Shown here: positions 10,473-23,230 of the stretch, one piece after another
Layout of the letters: the number at the start of each line of letters is the position of its first letter
Numbering within the stretch: position 1 is the stretch's first letter
NCBI GenBank assembly: GCA_021234155.1
Contig: JAJEKV010000053.1
Location: forward strand, 8,075,424 to 8,139,423
Direction: 5' to 3'
Source of the DNA: Isoetes taiwanensis
Lineage: Eukaryota; Streptophyta; Lycopodiopsida; Isoetales; Isoetaceae
DNA length: 64,000 bases
Notes under the pieces: generated by a model
Seen by the model: the letters and a program-made list of their open reading frames with translations, nothing else
Told to the model about the DNA's origin: nothing
Databases searched by the model: none
Position numbers and translations under genes: made by a program

Positions 10473-10879
10473 GGTGATGATTATGTTGAATTGATTACGT
10501 TTTTGAATGCCATACTTGTCGTCAGAGCGAGGCATAAGTTCCCATTATCATGACATATTTATCTGCTAACTTTGTGAAAATGTGAACATTAGTTAAAGTT
10601 TAAGTCACTTTGGCAAAAAAGCTAGGCCCAAGACTGCGATGTGAACACATGTTTATTGGTCATTTGGATCAAAGTCTGCATAAGTATAGAATGTTTCTGA
10701 GCCTACAGGCATGTCCAATTATATCACTGCTTTAGCAGCCTTATTAGATAGGGTCCAAAGCATGATGCTTGCTGCCAATATCAAGATCACCTTGGGTCTA
10801 ACCTGTAATATTCAAGAGAATGATGTTAATGAAGAAAAATTGCTGTCACAATCAGAATTTGCCAACAAAAGAAAAGATG

Positions 10880-12470
10880 AGAACCACCTCAACAATGTCG
10901 TCCCAAAGCAAGAAGGTAGCGCAACCAAGCTTTTTTGCCACACTGATAACGTAATTAGCATTTTGCTTTTCCTCCTCTTCTGTAGATAAAAGAAATGTTG
11001 TAAGAATCTGAAATCTTAAAACACTCCACTCCAAACCAAAAAAAACTAACCAGATTTAACCAACTTCCAATTTACCACTGGTTCTATAGCGCTCAAGATG
11101 TCTAAAGAAAAGAGACCATTTGGCAACCTTTTGTCATACAAAAATACAGAACAATAGGATCAAACTTGAATTTCTCAAGAGCAGATGCACAATCCGGACA
11201 GAGCGGAAGCACTTAGCATCTCACCTTAAAGATCTCCATTCGAGAATCGAGATTCCTTGCCACATCGTTTAACAGTTGCACAATGTCATTTCCTGCTACA
11301 TTCGTCAAAGAGAATTAAAGGGTCTTTCCAATATCAATCGCCTGATTACAATTCTCCACCATCTGAATAGCATTTTAATTGGGGGTTTGTTGGCAATTTT
11401 CCAGTTGACGCATCCAGGAGAAACTTTGTCAAAACTTCTAGCAACACCCATTTGGAAAAGTATGTAAAAAAAAAAGGGGGAACGAGAAACTCAGATGCCT
11501 CACAGAAGATGCATATTCTTTTCCCCAAGCAAAGTATCAACAAAGCTTGAAGGCCGAGCTAAACAATGACCTCACCCATCTCTAACTTTCTCAAAGAGAT
11601 GATTTACATAAGTCTGTACGCCCAAGCTATTGATCCATATGCAGGATGCACGTTCCTCTCTGGAGTCTTGTTCCTCATCATTAATCATCTCCGCAAAGGA
11701 GACAGAGATAGAGATCTTATTATTCTCTAACGTTAAGCCATTTCTGTGAAAGATGGAATAAAATATACAATATATGAGTTACAAAATAACCCAGGGAAAA
11801 ACTCAATTCACAATGCTTCATAAAATAAATTATCAACATACAACATAAATGGAACACCTTAAGCATAAACTAGTTAAACATAAATGAGCATAACTCTTAA
11901 TATTGAAATTGCATCAACATGAGTAATAATTATCTCTCATGGAATAAAATGTGCCACAAATGCAAGGTTCAAATTTGTTGAGCCATCAACTATATCTCGT
12001 GGAGACAAGTATTTCGACAATTAATAGCATCTGCTTCAAAAAAAATTTGCCTTTGATCTCTCCAATGGATCTTTAGATTCTAAAGGAAGCAGATTGCAGT
12101 ATAGACCTCACCATCTTGTACATGCAATTGCCTTATATATTATGAACATAGTCTTCAAGACAAACATATGGGTGTATCATACATAAGCATCTGAAACCTT
12201 TTGGTCCACATTACCTTAACATCACTTGAAAAATTCGTGACCTCCTTCTTATAGCCTGATTTCTTAAGATGAAAATTCATAATTTTAGTAGAATTTTCTC
12301 AGCAAGAAAATGTAAAAGTTCTTCAACTTCCTGCAAAAAGCCCATACATCAGTCCTTTTTGCAGAGACATACATCAAATTATTAAACTTAGCCACATCGT
12401 ACATGCATTTCGACCAGCTCAAGTGTTGTTTTGAGATTGAGAGAAGCCGGATCTGCAAAATAGATAACAC
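10880..12470 (-). pseudogene. Fimbrin (plastin) relic, C-terminal exons
   Basis: Minus-strand exons match plant fimbrin, the actin-bundling protein with four calponin-homology domains, in the correct order. Near 12450: ASLNLKTTLELVEMH. 12330-12215: EVEELL, KILLK, then MNFHLKKSGYKKEVTNFSSD, with a canonical acceptor and donor and a 1-base loss between KILLK and MNFH. About 12116-11955: DGEVYTA, KDPLERSK, KYLSPRDIVDGSTNLNLAFV. About 11705-11573: MINDEEQDSREER, WINSLGVQTYVNHLFEKVRD. About 11455-11229: WVLLEVLTK, VENCNQAIDIGKTL, stop, FSLTNVAGNDIVQ, with two frameshifts. About 11113-11056: [16 protein letters not shown]. 10979-10880: [26 protein letters not shown]. Retained introns exclude a processed copy. 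The stop and frameshifts indicate decay unless they are sequence errors. The N-terminal exons lie at 23.2-23.7 kb. Confidence 0.85.
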
Positions 12471-12504
12471 CAACAAGTTTATCTGTTAATCATGAAAAAT
12501 ACCC

Positions 12505-12536
<32 letters not shown>

Positions 12537-13302
12537 AACCTAGTATCCTAGGTCAGCATCAGCTTCAGTCAATCCATCCACTGTATTATCAATCCAATAA
12601 TTTGCGCATTCAAACTTGGTACTTGTGTTCCTATAGTCTGATATCCAAAATAAAGTCTAAGACAAGTGTATCTTTATAACCATGAAAACTTAATCAGACG
12701 ATTAATCATTAATACACCTGAACTTTCCTTGCTACTTATACGGCAGCAAACAGAGTCCATGAAGGCATGCGACAAAACCAAAATGCTAATGCAAGTGCCA
12801 TAAAGATCATGCAGCAACATTATATGTGACATTGTAGTCTTGGAAAGAGAAGGAAGCATATATGCCATTATATCTTAATAACAACTATAAAGGAGCAGCA
12901 TGTCATATTAACTCAAATGACCACTCTTTCAGACATAAGGTCTGTCAAGTGAATTCGTCATTTACATGTCATGTAAACATGAAAAAATAAAAGCTTAAAG
13001 CAGTTGAATATTGTTTCTTGATATATTGGATAATCCAATCCAAAGCACAAGAATGCTAACTTACATGCTTAATTACTCAAGAATGTTTTAGATTAGTAAG
13101 TTGAATTCTTTTCCATGAAGCTAAAACAAAGCCAACTACATGGAAGTTAAAGCCACAAGGGATAGCCTTTAACACGAATTTTCAGCTAGCATCAGACAAA
13201 AGGAAGAACTTATCATGTCGAGACGTTTGGTAGCAGCTTCTTGGATGTTCCATATCCATTTCCAGCAAAATACTAACACAAACAGCAAAGGAATCACAAA
13301 GG
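12471..13302. other. Non-coding, with a 22-base poly(A) run
   Basis: No gene was recognised. An A run occupies about 12510-12532. In context this is intronic sequence of the fimbrin relic. Confidence 0.5.
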
Positions 13303-13420
13303 GAGGAGAGGACCTGTACCTGCAGCCAAACAATACTATGTTAGCATGAAAATGGTAACATAGCAAGGGCCAAAAGGTACATTGGGTCCTCTCGGCTTAT
13401 GGCCGATCACCAGTTTCCAC
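13303..13420. repeat. Dispersed ~115 bp repeat, copy 1
   Basis: It is shared with 44063-44175 and 47463-47577: 'gtacctgcagccaa', variants of tgaaaa.ggtaa, 'caagggccaaaaggtacatt' and gatcacca. The Copia reading frame ends within this repeat, so the boundary is an insertion or recombination point. Confidence 0.8.
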
Positions 13421-15315
13421 AATGATTTGGGGAAGAGATAGCTTGTTCATATGTAACAGGATCACGAGAAACAGCCAAGGCATCATAATCAAGAATCTTC
13501 TGAGTAGGAACCCAAGTTCGAGTTGTGCGCCTTAGACTATTCTCTGGATTAGGCTCAATATTATCTGGAATTACTTCATCAACAAAATTGTCAAGAGCAT
13601 CAACGTCAGCAAAATCATCAACATTGGCATGGGGTGCTTCTACATTCTCACTTCCGTTAGCAACATGCAAAACTGGAGTATGAGCATCAGGAGTTATACT
13701 GGTAAAATCATCATCTGGAAAAGTAGTTAGAATACTATCTAAATGATTTACTGAGTTTGCATCCCCACCCATTGCAGATACATCAAAGATAACGCTATGA
13801 CTAATGGACACCTTACATGTCTCAGGGTCAAAAAACCTGTAAGCCTTCGAATCTGCAGAAGATCCAATAAAAATAACCTTTCGACCTCTAGGGTCAAGTT
13901 TCTTGCGATCTTTATGAGAAACAAGTACATAAGCAATACATGCAAAGATTCGCAAATGAGAAACTGATGGTTTTATACCTGTCTAAGCCTCAACAGGAGT
14001 AATAGATTTTAGTGCAGATGTAGTGAGATGATTTTGATGAATTCAAAACAGTGCGGTTCGTCCGTTCAGAAACACCATTTTGTTGTGGTGTGTCAGGTAC
14101 AGTAAACTCATGGTGAATATCATGTTCTGTGCACAGAGCCTGAAAAGCTTTGGATTTATATTCACTACCATTGTCAGTACGTAAAATCTTTATAGGAAGG
14201 CCAATTTGAGTTTCAACAAGTTTGCGGAAAGCTTTAAAAAATATCATATACTTCAGATTTCTTTTTCAATAAATAGGTAAAGACATACCTTGTGTAATCA
14301 TCAATGAATAATAAGAGATAAGAAGAACCCCAAAAAGAGACGGGAAAAGGACCACAAATATCAGAATATATCAATTCAAGAATTTGTGTAGCACGAATGG
14401 CAAAATGTGGAAAAGATTGACAGTGAAGCTTACCCAAGGCACATGATGGACAAACACCCAATTTGGCATATGGCTGTAATTACAAACCATGGACAACAGC
14501 ATGACATTCCATTTCTAAAAGCCTTTGAAAATTGGAATGGCCAAAGCGTGACAATGCCACAGAGTACTATCAGGGGTACTAGAAGTGGTAATAGCATATG
14601 CAAAACTATCATCTATAGAAAGTTCCCATAAATCATTACGTTTGTGTGCTACAGTAAGAAGCTTTCTATTCTGTTTGATCTTACACTGTGCATTAATGAA
14701 TGTGACCTTGAGACCAAGATCAACAAGTCGTGCCACAGAAATAAGATTCTTAGCTAACCTTGGCACGTATAGAACTCCCGGCAACACCCGAGGTCCTGCA
14801 ATAGTAGAAATAGCAATGTTGCCAATACCAACAACTTCTTGTGTACCATGATCAGCTATATAAACAAACTTTTTGACAGTCAAAACATGATAACTTTGTA
14901 ACCACTGAGTAGAGCTAACCACATGGGCAGTAACACCATAATCAATGAGAAAATTAGCAAAATCAGAAACATGGAAGACTCTGGAATAATCTGTCATGAC
15001 ACAACTGGCATGCTTAGGAAGAGTAATGGCTGTAGCATGCTTTTCATCATAAGCCTTTTTATGACATGTTTCCTCAAGATGACCAGACTTACGACAATAA
15101 GTGCATCTATCATGATCAGATTTAGCATCATAGTCAGGTTTATGAAAACAATTAATTACAGGATGATTTGCTTTACCACACCAGTTGGACTTCACAACAC
15201 CAGTTGTTGTCACTGCTGCACATAGGGTTGGAGCATTGCAGCCCCACCACCGGCGCATAGTGAAATTTACAGTGCGGAATTTGAGTACTAAAATGGATAT
15301 CCTCAAGCAGGCCAA
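13407..15315 (-). mobile_element. Ty1/copia polyprotein fragment (gag end to integrase)
   Basis: On the minus strand, from 15315 downwards: a first, altered zinc-knuckle region and a clear CCHC box (CTYCRKSGHLEETCHKK); an aspartic-protease site degraded to FLIDYGVTAHVV, where the family has L-D-S-G-A-T; and PGVLYVPRLAKNLISV. Next come the pre-integrase CPSCALGKLH box, integrase core pieces (YSDICGPF, FIDDYTRY, ILRTDNGSEYKSK, HEFTVPDTPQQNGVSERTNR) and the C-terminal integrase piece (FACIAYVLVSHKDRKKLDP). Homology stops at the start of the reverse transcriptase (YEQAISSPNHCGNW, 13407). No LTRs, RT or RNase H remain. It sits between the two groups of fimbrin exons and abuts a LINE of opposite orientation at about 15.2 kb. 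Confidence 0.9.
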
Positions 15316-18300
15316 GCAATTGAAAGGGACATCTCTCTATCTGGATTTTGATCTTACTAAGTCCCAACAATTAGCCAGACGCCAGAATTTGCAAAAGGTC
15401 CAGGACATTCAAAAGAATGGTGGTAAGGCTGCACTGATTCGTGGAAAACTCCGTATTTTTACACCATCACATGCAACTTTTGCTGACGCCTTTCATCATG
15501 CTAAGGCCACTCATACTGCTGGTGTTAAAGTCCATTCTCCCATTTCCCATGCACACACCAACGCTGCAAATGCGCCTCGTGTTGTTTCATCTTCTGCACC
15601 CACCACATCTTCTTCTGCTCAAGGCCATTCCTCTCACGATGTTGCTAATGGTACCCTTGATCTGCCTGCTGCTTTATTCTTTGTTGTCTGCGATGTTCTT
15701 TGCTATTGCTGCCGCTGCCGCCTCTATTGCTCCAGCCTCCTCAGCTCGCACTGCTCATACCTCAAATGTACCTTCCTAGGAAATGTGCCTTCGGTTGGTG
15801 TCTTGGAATTGTCGAGGTTTTCCATGGCGTAAAGGTGATGGCTTGAATCCCATTGCAAAAGATATGGATATCCTTCTGCTCATGGAAACGTGGGAGCATT
15901 CAGCCAAACGGCTACCTCATTTTACAGGCTATCAATTCTTTTCATTATTTAATGAATGTCATGGGCGTGAGGTTCTTGGTGGAGTTGCTTGCTATTTCAA
16001 GGATGCCCTTGCCCCATATATCACGCTTCATAAAGGCGATAGATATAATCGCTACATGTGGATCAAACTTCATTGCCACAATAGTAGTACCATTTTTGTT
16101 CTTTGCATGTTACTTCCCACCTACATCATCACCTTTTTATGATGAATATGATGTCGCTTCATGATGATCCCTATGGTGATCTTTATGATGACATTGCTCA
16201 ATTCAAACAGTTGGGGAATGTTATTCTTCTTGGTGATTTCAATGCTCGCACTGCTGAAATGCAACCTGCTCAACTAATACTTGAGGATGTTCGTGATCCT
16301 TTATGGATGTCTGCTAATGATACAGTCTTTCCACGTTCATCGCCTGATGCTAACAAACCCGTCTCAACATTTGGAAGGGAGCTCATCCAGTTATGTGAAG
16401 TCTTTGAGATGGTACTTTGTAATGGCTTAGAGCAATGGCCACACTCTAAAGGTATTACATGCAGATAGGATAAGCAGAGTGGTGGTACTAGTGTTGTTGA
16501 TTATGTCATTTCCCAAGTGCAAGCCTTGGATCTCATTTCAGACTTTCGAATTGGCACAAGGCATAGAGATGAGGAGATAAAATCTGATCACTATCCACTT
16601 TATTTGTCATTAAAGTGGCAGCTTCCACCTCTTCAACCCATTGCTATCCAGGCTCCTGCCCCTCGCATTCGCTTGACTTATTCTAGATCTTTTGAATATG
16701 AACAGACATTAGCTCCTACGCTTGCAGGTATTTTGGATTACCCAACTCTTCAAGAGCGTAATGCAGCATTTGCTGATGCTTTGCTTACTTCTGTTGTCTC
16801 TTGCTTTGGTACGCGACCGGTGTTGCTCATCTTTGGTAGGAAATCCTTTCCTAGAAATGCCGGTTTGATGAAGATTGCAAGCATCTTAAAAACAATTGCG
16901 AGCGATAGTTGAGCGGATATGCGACATAATGCCATTTAATTATAAGTTTGTTTTGAACGCTTAAAGAAGGCACGCTTTGTTCTTTGAGCATCGAAGCAAA
17001 TGTTTGAATTCATGCTTCGTGTGCCTCGGACTTTAAAAGCAAAATATTATATCGACCACCTCCTACCCTTGGACATATTTCTATGCAAAGCAATGGGATG
17101 AGCGATTGGTCCACTTATATGATCATCCAGGGGTCCTTAATTACGTGGCCTCCTTTGGTAGGTGATATTCTTCAATTCACGAGAGGAGGAAGTCAAAGAA
17201 GGACTACGGCATCTATCTAATGGCAAGTCTCCCGATCTTCAAGGTTTGCAAAGCGTAATTGCTTAAATGGGGGGTCGCTATTGCTTCCAATCATCACTAC
17301 TCTTTTTAAATCAAGCTTTGCAAGAAGGCTTGCGAAACTTGGGCTGTCGGTAAGGTTGTACCAATTTACAAAGCGGTGATAAGCATGACCCTTCTAATTA
17401 TCGCATGATCATGGTAAGTTCCATATTTTCAAAGCTCTTAGCCAGTCTTACTGAGAAGCAGTTGACATCATGGGTAGAACATACTGGTGTACATGCTGTA
17501 GGACAGGCAGGCTTTCGTCCATGCCATTCTACAATAGACCATATTTTCACATTGCGCATGCTTATTGAACATAGTCGAAGCCTGAAACAAGACCTCTATA
17601 TATGCTTTGTGGATTTTACTTACGCTTTTGATCTGACCACGCTTGAAGCTTCTTTGGCGGCTTGCGTGCACGCAGGGTTCCACAAGATCTTCAAAATGCG
17701 GTTTATCGGCTCTATGAAAGGGTTTTTTGCTAAATTTCCAGCATCGGTACTCAAATCACTAGCAATATTGGAGTTCGTCGGGGTTGCCCTTTATCTCCTA
17801 CACTCTTTGGCTTGTACATTGATCAATTGGAAGAATGGCCGATAATCATGGCGTGAGGTCCACATTTGGCACACTATATCATTAGGCAACTTATGTATCG
17901 ATGATGTTTCGCCACGGCACATACCGGCCGCTAGTATGCAGCAACATTTACATGCTCTGCACAGTTTTTGTGAGAACACAGGTTTGCGTGTTAATCTCCA
18001 AAAGACCAAGCTTTTGGTAGTTCAATCTTCTCGTCACAATGTCCCCCCTATGCACTATGATAGCCGAGAAGTTGAAGTTGTAGATAGCTACAAGTATCTT
18101 GGTGTAGAATTGTAAGAACACACTTTGGGAACAAGTGTATTACCAAGCGGGTGGTCTGGCTGGATGGAGAGCACTCTATGCAATGCAAAACAATTGTTCT
18201 CGCCAAGAGAAATTCATGATTGGCCACGGAAAGCCCACTTGTTTGGGCTTTGGTAGAGCCTGTTTTCTTGTATGGTTCGAAGTGTGGGGGCACGCCATTA

Positions 18301-19240
18301 GTGCTAGTGCTTGGGAGAGCTTGGGCGGGTGCAAAAGTCTTTTCTCACTTACAGACCTCGGAGTTAAAACAATGGTGCCCTATGCTATTCTTTTACAAAG
18401 AGGCAGGGTTTTGGCCTCTTCAACATCTTGCCATGAGCGCCATCTCCACTATATCCGCAAGGTGCACCACATGGATGATGTTAGGTATCTGTTCTTGCAC
18501 TTGCCATGGTATTTGAATCTCCTCGGCGTTTGAAAGCGATGTTGGAAAGAGCATTGCACTACATGGTTTGCCCGTTGGGCTATGCAACGAGCTTCGCCTC
18601 GATGCTTGCCGGTTCGATCGAGCTTTTGCAACAATATCTCAATGGTCGTTTTTCTCAAAAGATATGGGACCGCAGTTACTTTGGCCCGGTGAAAACTGGT
18701 CATTATCATGCACACATAAATCCCACCACGGCACGGGGCCCCAAGCTTATTTGCTTGCTTCATTGTCCAGGAACAAGCTTGTAGCTATTGCATCAATTCG
18801 CATACGGGGTCCCACATTGAGGCGGGTAGATGGGAGTGGCCGCGAATTGCAGCGAAGCGAGGCTATGTGCTGTTGCCGATTCTGAGTTATTGAAGATGAA
18901 AGCCATACTCTTACGAGTTGCCCCCGCTTTTGAGATAGTCCAGGAATCATTTTTGACCTTAGCATTCCATTCCACGCTTCCACAACTTCTCAGAGCACCA
19001 TCTGTGCATGGCTTGGCATTATACATACTTGAGGTTCTAGATAAACGTCTGCAATTACTGAGCCCTCAGTAGTCATTATCTCTGCTTGTCTAGTATCATC
19101 ATTATTGCAAAGGTTTTTCCCATGAAAACCTTTCGAGGCAGGGGTTTTTAAATCCTAGTAGTAATGATTATACTAGCCCATTGTATGGGTCCCATGACCT
19201 ATTGGTCTCCGTGGACGTTAAAAAAACTATTCTATTCTAT
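15200..19240 (+). mobile_element. Degenerate 5'-truncated L1-type LINE
   Basis: It opens inside ORF1 (HHRRIVKFTVRN, DILKQAKQLKGTSLYLDFDL, LARRQNLQKV; about 15240-15500), the end of an L1-like RNA-binding protein. ORF2 starts near 15783 with LRLVSWNCRG, then LLMETWEHS, and VILLGDFNAR near 16220. Near 16580 it has SDHYPLYLSL. These are the N, E, D/N and SDH motifs of the apurinic-like endonuclease. The reverse transcriptase shows VGQAGFRPCHSTIDHIFTLR and CFVDFTYAFD (17405-17700), and a degraded active-site region near 17895 (CIDDV in place of YADD), then LQKTKLLVVQ and VDSYKYLGVEL. Stops and frameshifts split it into at least six pieces. The 3' end is a GGTCTC-bearing stem, poly(A) and an (attct)n tail near 19222-19245. 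Confidence 0.88.
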
Positions 19241-20139
19241 TCTATTCCTTTGTAACCCTTTGCCCAAAGTTAGATTCTAGAAGAAAATGAAATGGCAAAT
19301 GTAGAAATAGAATGTAGACTGTTCATAGCCAGCAATTGAATATAATAAAAAAGCAGATGAATATAAACAATCTAGTGATAAGAACCTGCTATGGAGCCCC
19401 AACTGGAAGCTAAAAACACTTCTGCATTTTTCTTGTTGCATGCAGAACATGAAGTTAAAGAGGCCTTTTGTAAGAAATATCAGCAACAACGCACCTTTTG
19501 AATATTGGAGCTGCCCCAAACGATTTTGTAACAGAGGCCATGGTCGAACTTGCTGGCAGTCTCAGATTTGTGTAGATGTAAACATTACAGCATACACTGT
19601 GGTGGAATACACTCTTCAATCTTTATGAAACAATGCAGATGAAGCAAAGAGAGATGGCGATGAAGCAAGAAGCCACATCGTGCAGTGTTACGAAGCAAAT
19701 GAAGAAGCGGCTATGCGGAGAGGAGTTGTTTGTGAACTATCCCTTCAAAAGAAGTATCCCTAAGCGGGTACAACGCCAAAAAAATGGTGAACCTATTATT
19801 GTACCTTATGGCAGGAAGTGCCTTAAAAATGCATAGTCGTGCACTTTTGTAGTCCATGTGTCTCTAGTAGAGCTTGAAGGAACTTAAGTGTCTATATGCC
19901 ACTATATTTTATGTATGGACAAATATTTTGGATGTTATGAAGTTTCACATTTATATGTTTTATAATACTTTATAAAACCATGAAAATAATGAACATTTGT
20001 AGTGTTGGATAAATTATTCTTCTCAATGCATTTTTTAGCCTCTCGCTTCCTTTTTATTGTAATTACCAAAAGTTATAAACAAACAAAAGCATCTTATACA
20101 CTCTTATAATTCATCTTATCTTATCTTATATACTTGCAG
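19241..20139. other. Unassigned stretch before the CACTA exons
   Basis: Two short plus frames exist (19440-19628 and 19633-19836). The second is basic and ends in VPYGRKCLKNA. I recognise neither. They may be 5' exons or leader of the CACTA element. No CACTA terminal repeat was found by eye. Confidence 0.35.
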
Positions 20140-22577
20140 TCAAGTGATGATGATGTCTCGTATACTCAAAGTGGTTTCGTTGCTGAGAGTGGGTTGATGG
20201 AAGCTATCCAAAATTACTTCCCAACCACTAACAACGATGCAAATGTCAATGATGAAGAAGAAAGGCCTATTACACTTCTTGAGAAAGAGACTAGCAAACC
20301 GCTATATCCAAATGCAAAAATATCACGTCTTGCGGCATGCATACTCATCCTCAACCTACAACATCAATCAAGTTGGAGTAATAATAGCGTGGATGATCTT
20401 CTCGGGTTAGTGATTTGAAGCAAAACTAGTTGTTTTTTGCATGTTTTTTTCTTACTTGACACTTTTTCTTTTTTGCTAGTTTGCTAGGAGACTATATTCT
20501 TCCAGATGGTCATTGTCTTCCAAAATCTCGAAGGGACGTCAAGCAACTTTTGCAAGAACTAGGTTTAGAGTACAAATGTATTCATGCATGTGTGAATGAT
20601 TGCATCTTGTTCCGCAATGAATATAGTGATATGAGTACATGTCCTAAGTGCCATGAACCACGATATGATGAAAAAGCAAAGTCAAAAGTACCAAAGAAAG
20701 TCTTGCGGCACATGCCGATTATCCCTCGGTTACAAATTATGTTCAAATGTCCTTCCCTAGCCCAATTCATGGAGTTTCATGCAAAACATCGAAGCAACGA
20801 TGGAATCTTAAGGTATCCAACTGATGGCGAGGCCTTGAAACATATAGAAAACAAATGGAAACATTTCAAGGATGAACCAAGGAATGTTCGTCTCGCTTTA
20901 GGCATGGATGGAATATGTCCATTTAGCACTATGTCGTCTACCCATAGTGTTTGGCCCATTGTTGTTATAAACTATAACATACCACCTTGGATGGCAACTA
21001 AGGCAGCCCATTTAATGCTAACCCTCATAGTTCCAGGTACATATGTCTTGACACATTCTTGCAATATATTTTTATAAGGTTGTGGGTTTTTAACTAATAA
21101 TGCAATGATATTCTTTTAGGGAAATATCAAGTGAAGGATATGAATGTATACTTGGAACCACTTGTAGAGGAATTGGATATTTTATGGAAAGGAATACATA
21201 TGTATGACATTTCTAGGCAACCGCACAATTTCATCTTCCATGGGATTCTTTGCTTCACCATTCACGACTATCCTGGATTTAGTGTTGCATCTGGTACAAT
21301 GATATCATCATTCACTTTATTTTTTGAAATAATTATTTTAAAATTTGAAAGTGTATTTTCCAGGATTGCAAACTAGTGGGTCATGTGGATGCCCATCATG
21401 TGGCCAATCGTTAACGTCATATAGATCCCCATTCCTATCGAAGATGATATATATTGGCCATCAAAAATATCTACCATTAGGTCATCAACTTCGTCGTGGT
21501 GATACATCGGATGTGCCCTTGATGAGAGGTCCACATGATTGGTTGCAAACATGGAACGATCATGACATAAATAGTTCAGGGGCTCCACCTGGCATGAAAA
21601 GACTATCAATATTTTATCAATTAGAATATTGGTCAGAACTGAAGATTGCACATCTCTTAGATCCTATGCACATTTTCAAGAATGTGAGCCATTCACTTTG
21701 GCGACATCTTACAGGAGATTGGGAGACCCTAAATGCTAGGAAAGATCTAAAGTATAAAGGTATTAAAAGGGAATTGTGGCCAATCGAAGAAGAAGGTAAA
21801 GCTCCTCGCTTCCCTCGCGGTCCATGGGTATTGAAGAGGGACGAGCTCAAACAAGTAAAAGAAGATATTAAAACTTTGCGCACTCCAACTGGTTATGGAT
21901 CCTCTCTTAGAAGGGCTTTTACAAAAGGTGGGGATCTCACCGGCTTAAAGTCACATGATTGGCACAAGTTCCTACAGGTATATATCTAATCATATAAATG
22001 AAGAACATAACCATTGTGGTCTAAATTAAAAGCCACTACTAGCCTTTTTCTTGTTATTCAGACTTGTAAATATATGTGTACTTAAGAGCTAATTCTAATT
22101 TTTTTGTCATTGCAGCATACTCTTCCATGCGCCTTAGAGAATTGCCTCACACTAGCTATTAGGAAGGTCATCTATAGACTTGCTAGCTTCTCTAGATGGG
22201 TCTCTTCTAAACAAATTGTAGCTGCTGATATCCCTGCCATGGAAATAGAGATTGCAGAGATACTATGTCACCTAGAAGATCTTTCCCACTAGTTTATTTG
22301 ATCTTCAGGTATGTAGCTTATTTTAATAAATTTCATGTAATAATCACACCTGACAAATGTGATTTATTAGATACATTTGTTGGTGCACTTACCACGAGAA
22401 ATTTTGCTCGTTGGTCCAAACCCTTCTAGATGGATGTTCTTTTTGGAAAGATATATGAAGGTATTAAAAGGATACGTACGTCAAATGGCAAGACCCGAGG
22501 GATGTATAGCCGAAGGACATCTTATTCAAGAGACACTATTTTATTTGACAGATGCCACGGCACAGCTTTCGTGTTAG
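20140..22577 (+). mobile_element. CACTA (En/Spm) transposase gene, TNP2 + DUF4218
   Basis: Exons joined by clean GT/AG introns: 20140-~20407 (SKPLYPNAKISRLAACILIL); 20480-21036 (LGLEYKCIHACVNDCILFR, CPKCHEPRYD, LALGMDGICPF); 21120-21293 (VYLEPLVEELDILWKGI); 21364-21977 (GSCGCPSCGQ, PHDWLQTWNDHD, KIAHLLDPMHIFKNV); 22116-~22307 (HTLPCALENCLTLAIRKVIY); 22371-22577 (VHLPREILLVGP, RWMFFLERYMKVLKGYVRQM, RPEGCIAEG). The first four match the TNP2 transposase family (DDE type). The last two match DUF4218, normally fused to it in plants. The only clear lesion up to there is a one-base loss near 22281, where ..HLE is followed out of frame by IFPTSLFDLQ. The frame stops at 22577, earlier than usual. The gene catalyses cut-and-paste transposition, and this copy is nearly intact. 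Confidence 0.88.
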
Positions 22578-23047
22578 GTCACAGAAATACATTAGGGCAA
22601 TAAAATACAAGAGAGTTCAAGAAAGAGGTCTACCATTATCACCCAAATGGTATTGTTTCTTTGACGGCAAGATACAATCCTTGCTCTTTGTCTTATGAAA
22701 TGAGCCATGCCGTGTGGTCGTCAATAAGGTAAGAGTGTTTTCATCTTTTTTATCCTTGCAAATAAAACTATGTAGAATCGTCACTTTCATACAACAAAAA
22801 GTATAGTGAAATCGAAAAGCCAACACATGGCAAACATGCATGCATGCATGTATATTAAAGGTATTTGGATATAAAAATGAGACCCACAGAGTTTCCAACC
22901 TTATAAATCTAAGTTGGATGAGGTCAAGATACACATATACTTACATGAAATCCATGTTCATATAGTAAACTAGTGCCCCATTGGCTATTTTATGTCATGT
23001 TTAGAGCACATGATGATATACAGTGCATCAGGTAACATGATGTTCAC

Positions 23048-23081
<34 letters not shown>

Positions 23082-23230
23082 GAGAATCCTTAGACATGGC
23101 GCCACCATATGTACCTTCACAATTTGTGAAACCAAACTAAGAACAAGATGGGGCTGTCTCCAATCAACCACGACCACATCAGTTAATTGAACACATTATT
23201 CCACAAAAAGAAATTCGGAAAAGAACTTAC
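22578..23230. other. Probable remainder of the CACTA element; poly(A) run
   Basis: 22600-22730 may be a decayed last exon (KEVYHYHPNGIVSLTARYNP) followed by a GTAAGA donor-like site. A (gcat)n patch lies at 22837-22852 and an A run of about 27 at 23053-23080. No terminal repeat is identifiable. Confidence 0.35.

Larger units (their letters stand above)
9105..10860. other. Non-coding region with several small repeats
   Basis: No gene was recognised. It contains a GCATGC-rich patch (9523-9561), a two-copy MluI-type repeat, a long G run, and two copies of a ~60 bp AT-rich repeat (all listed separately). Short frames such as 9462-9712 and 9720-10118 lack motifs. Confidence 0.5.
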
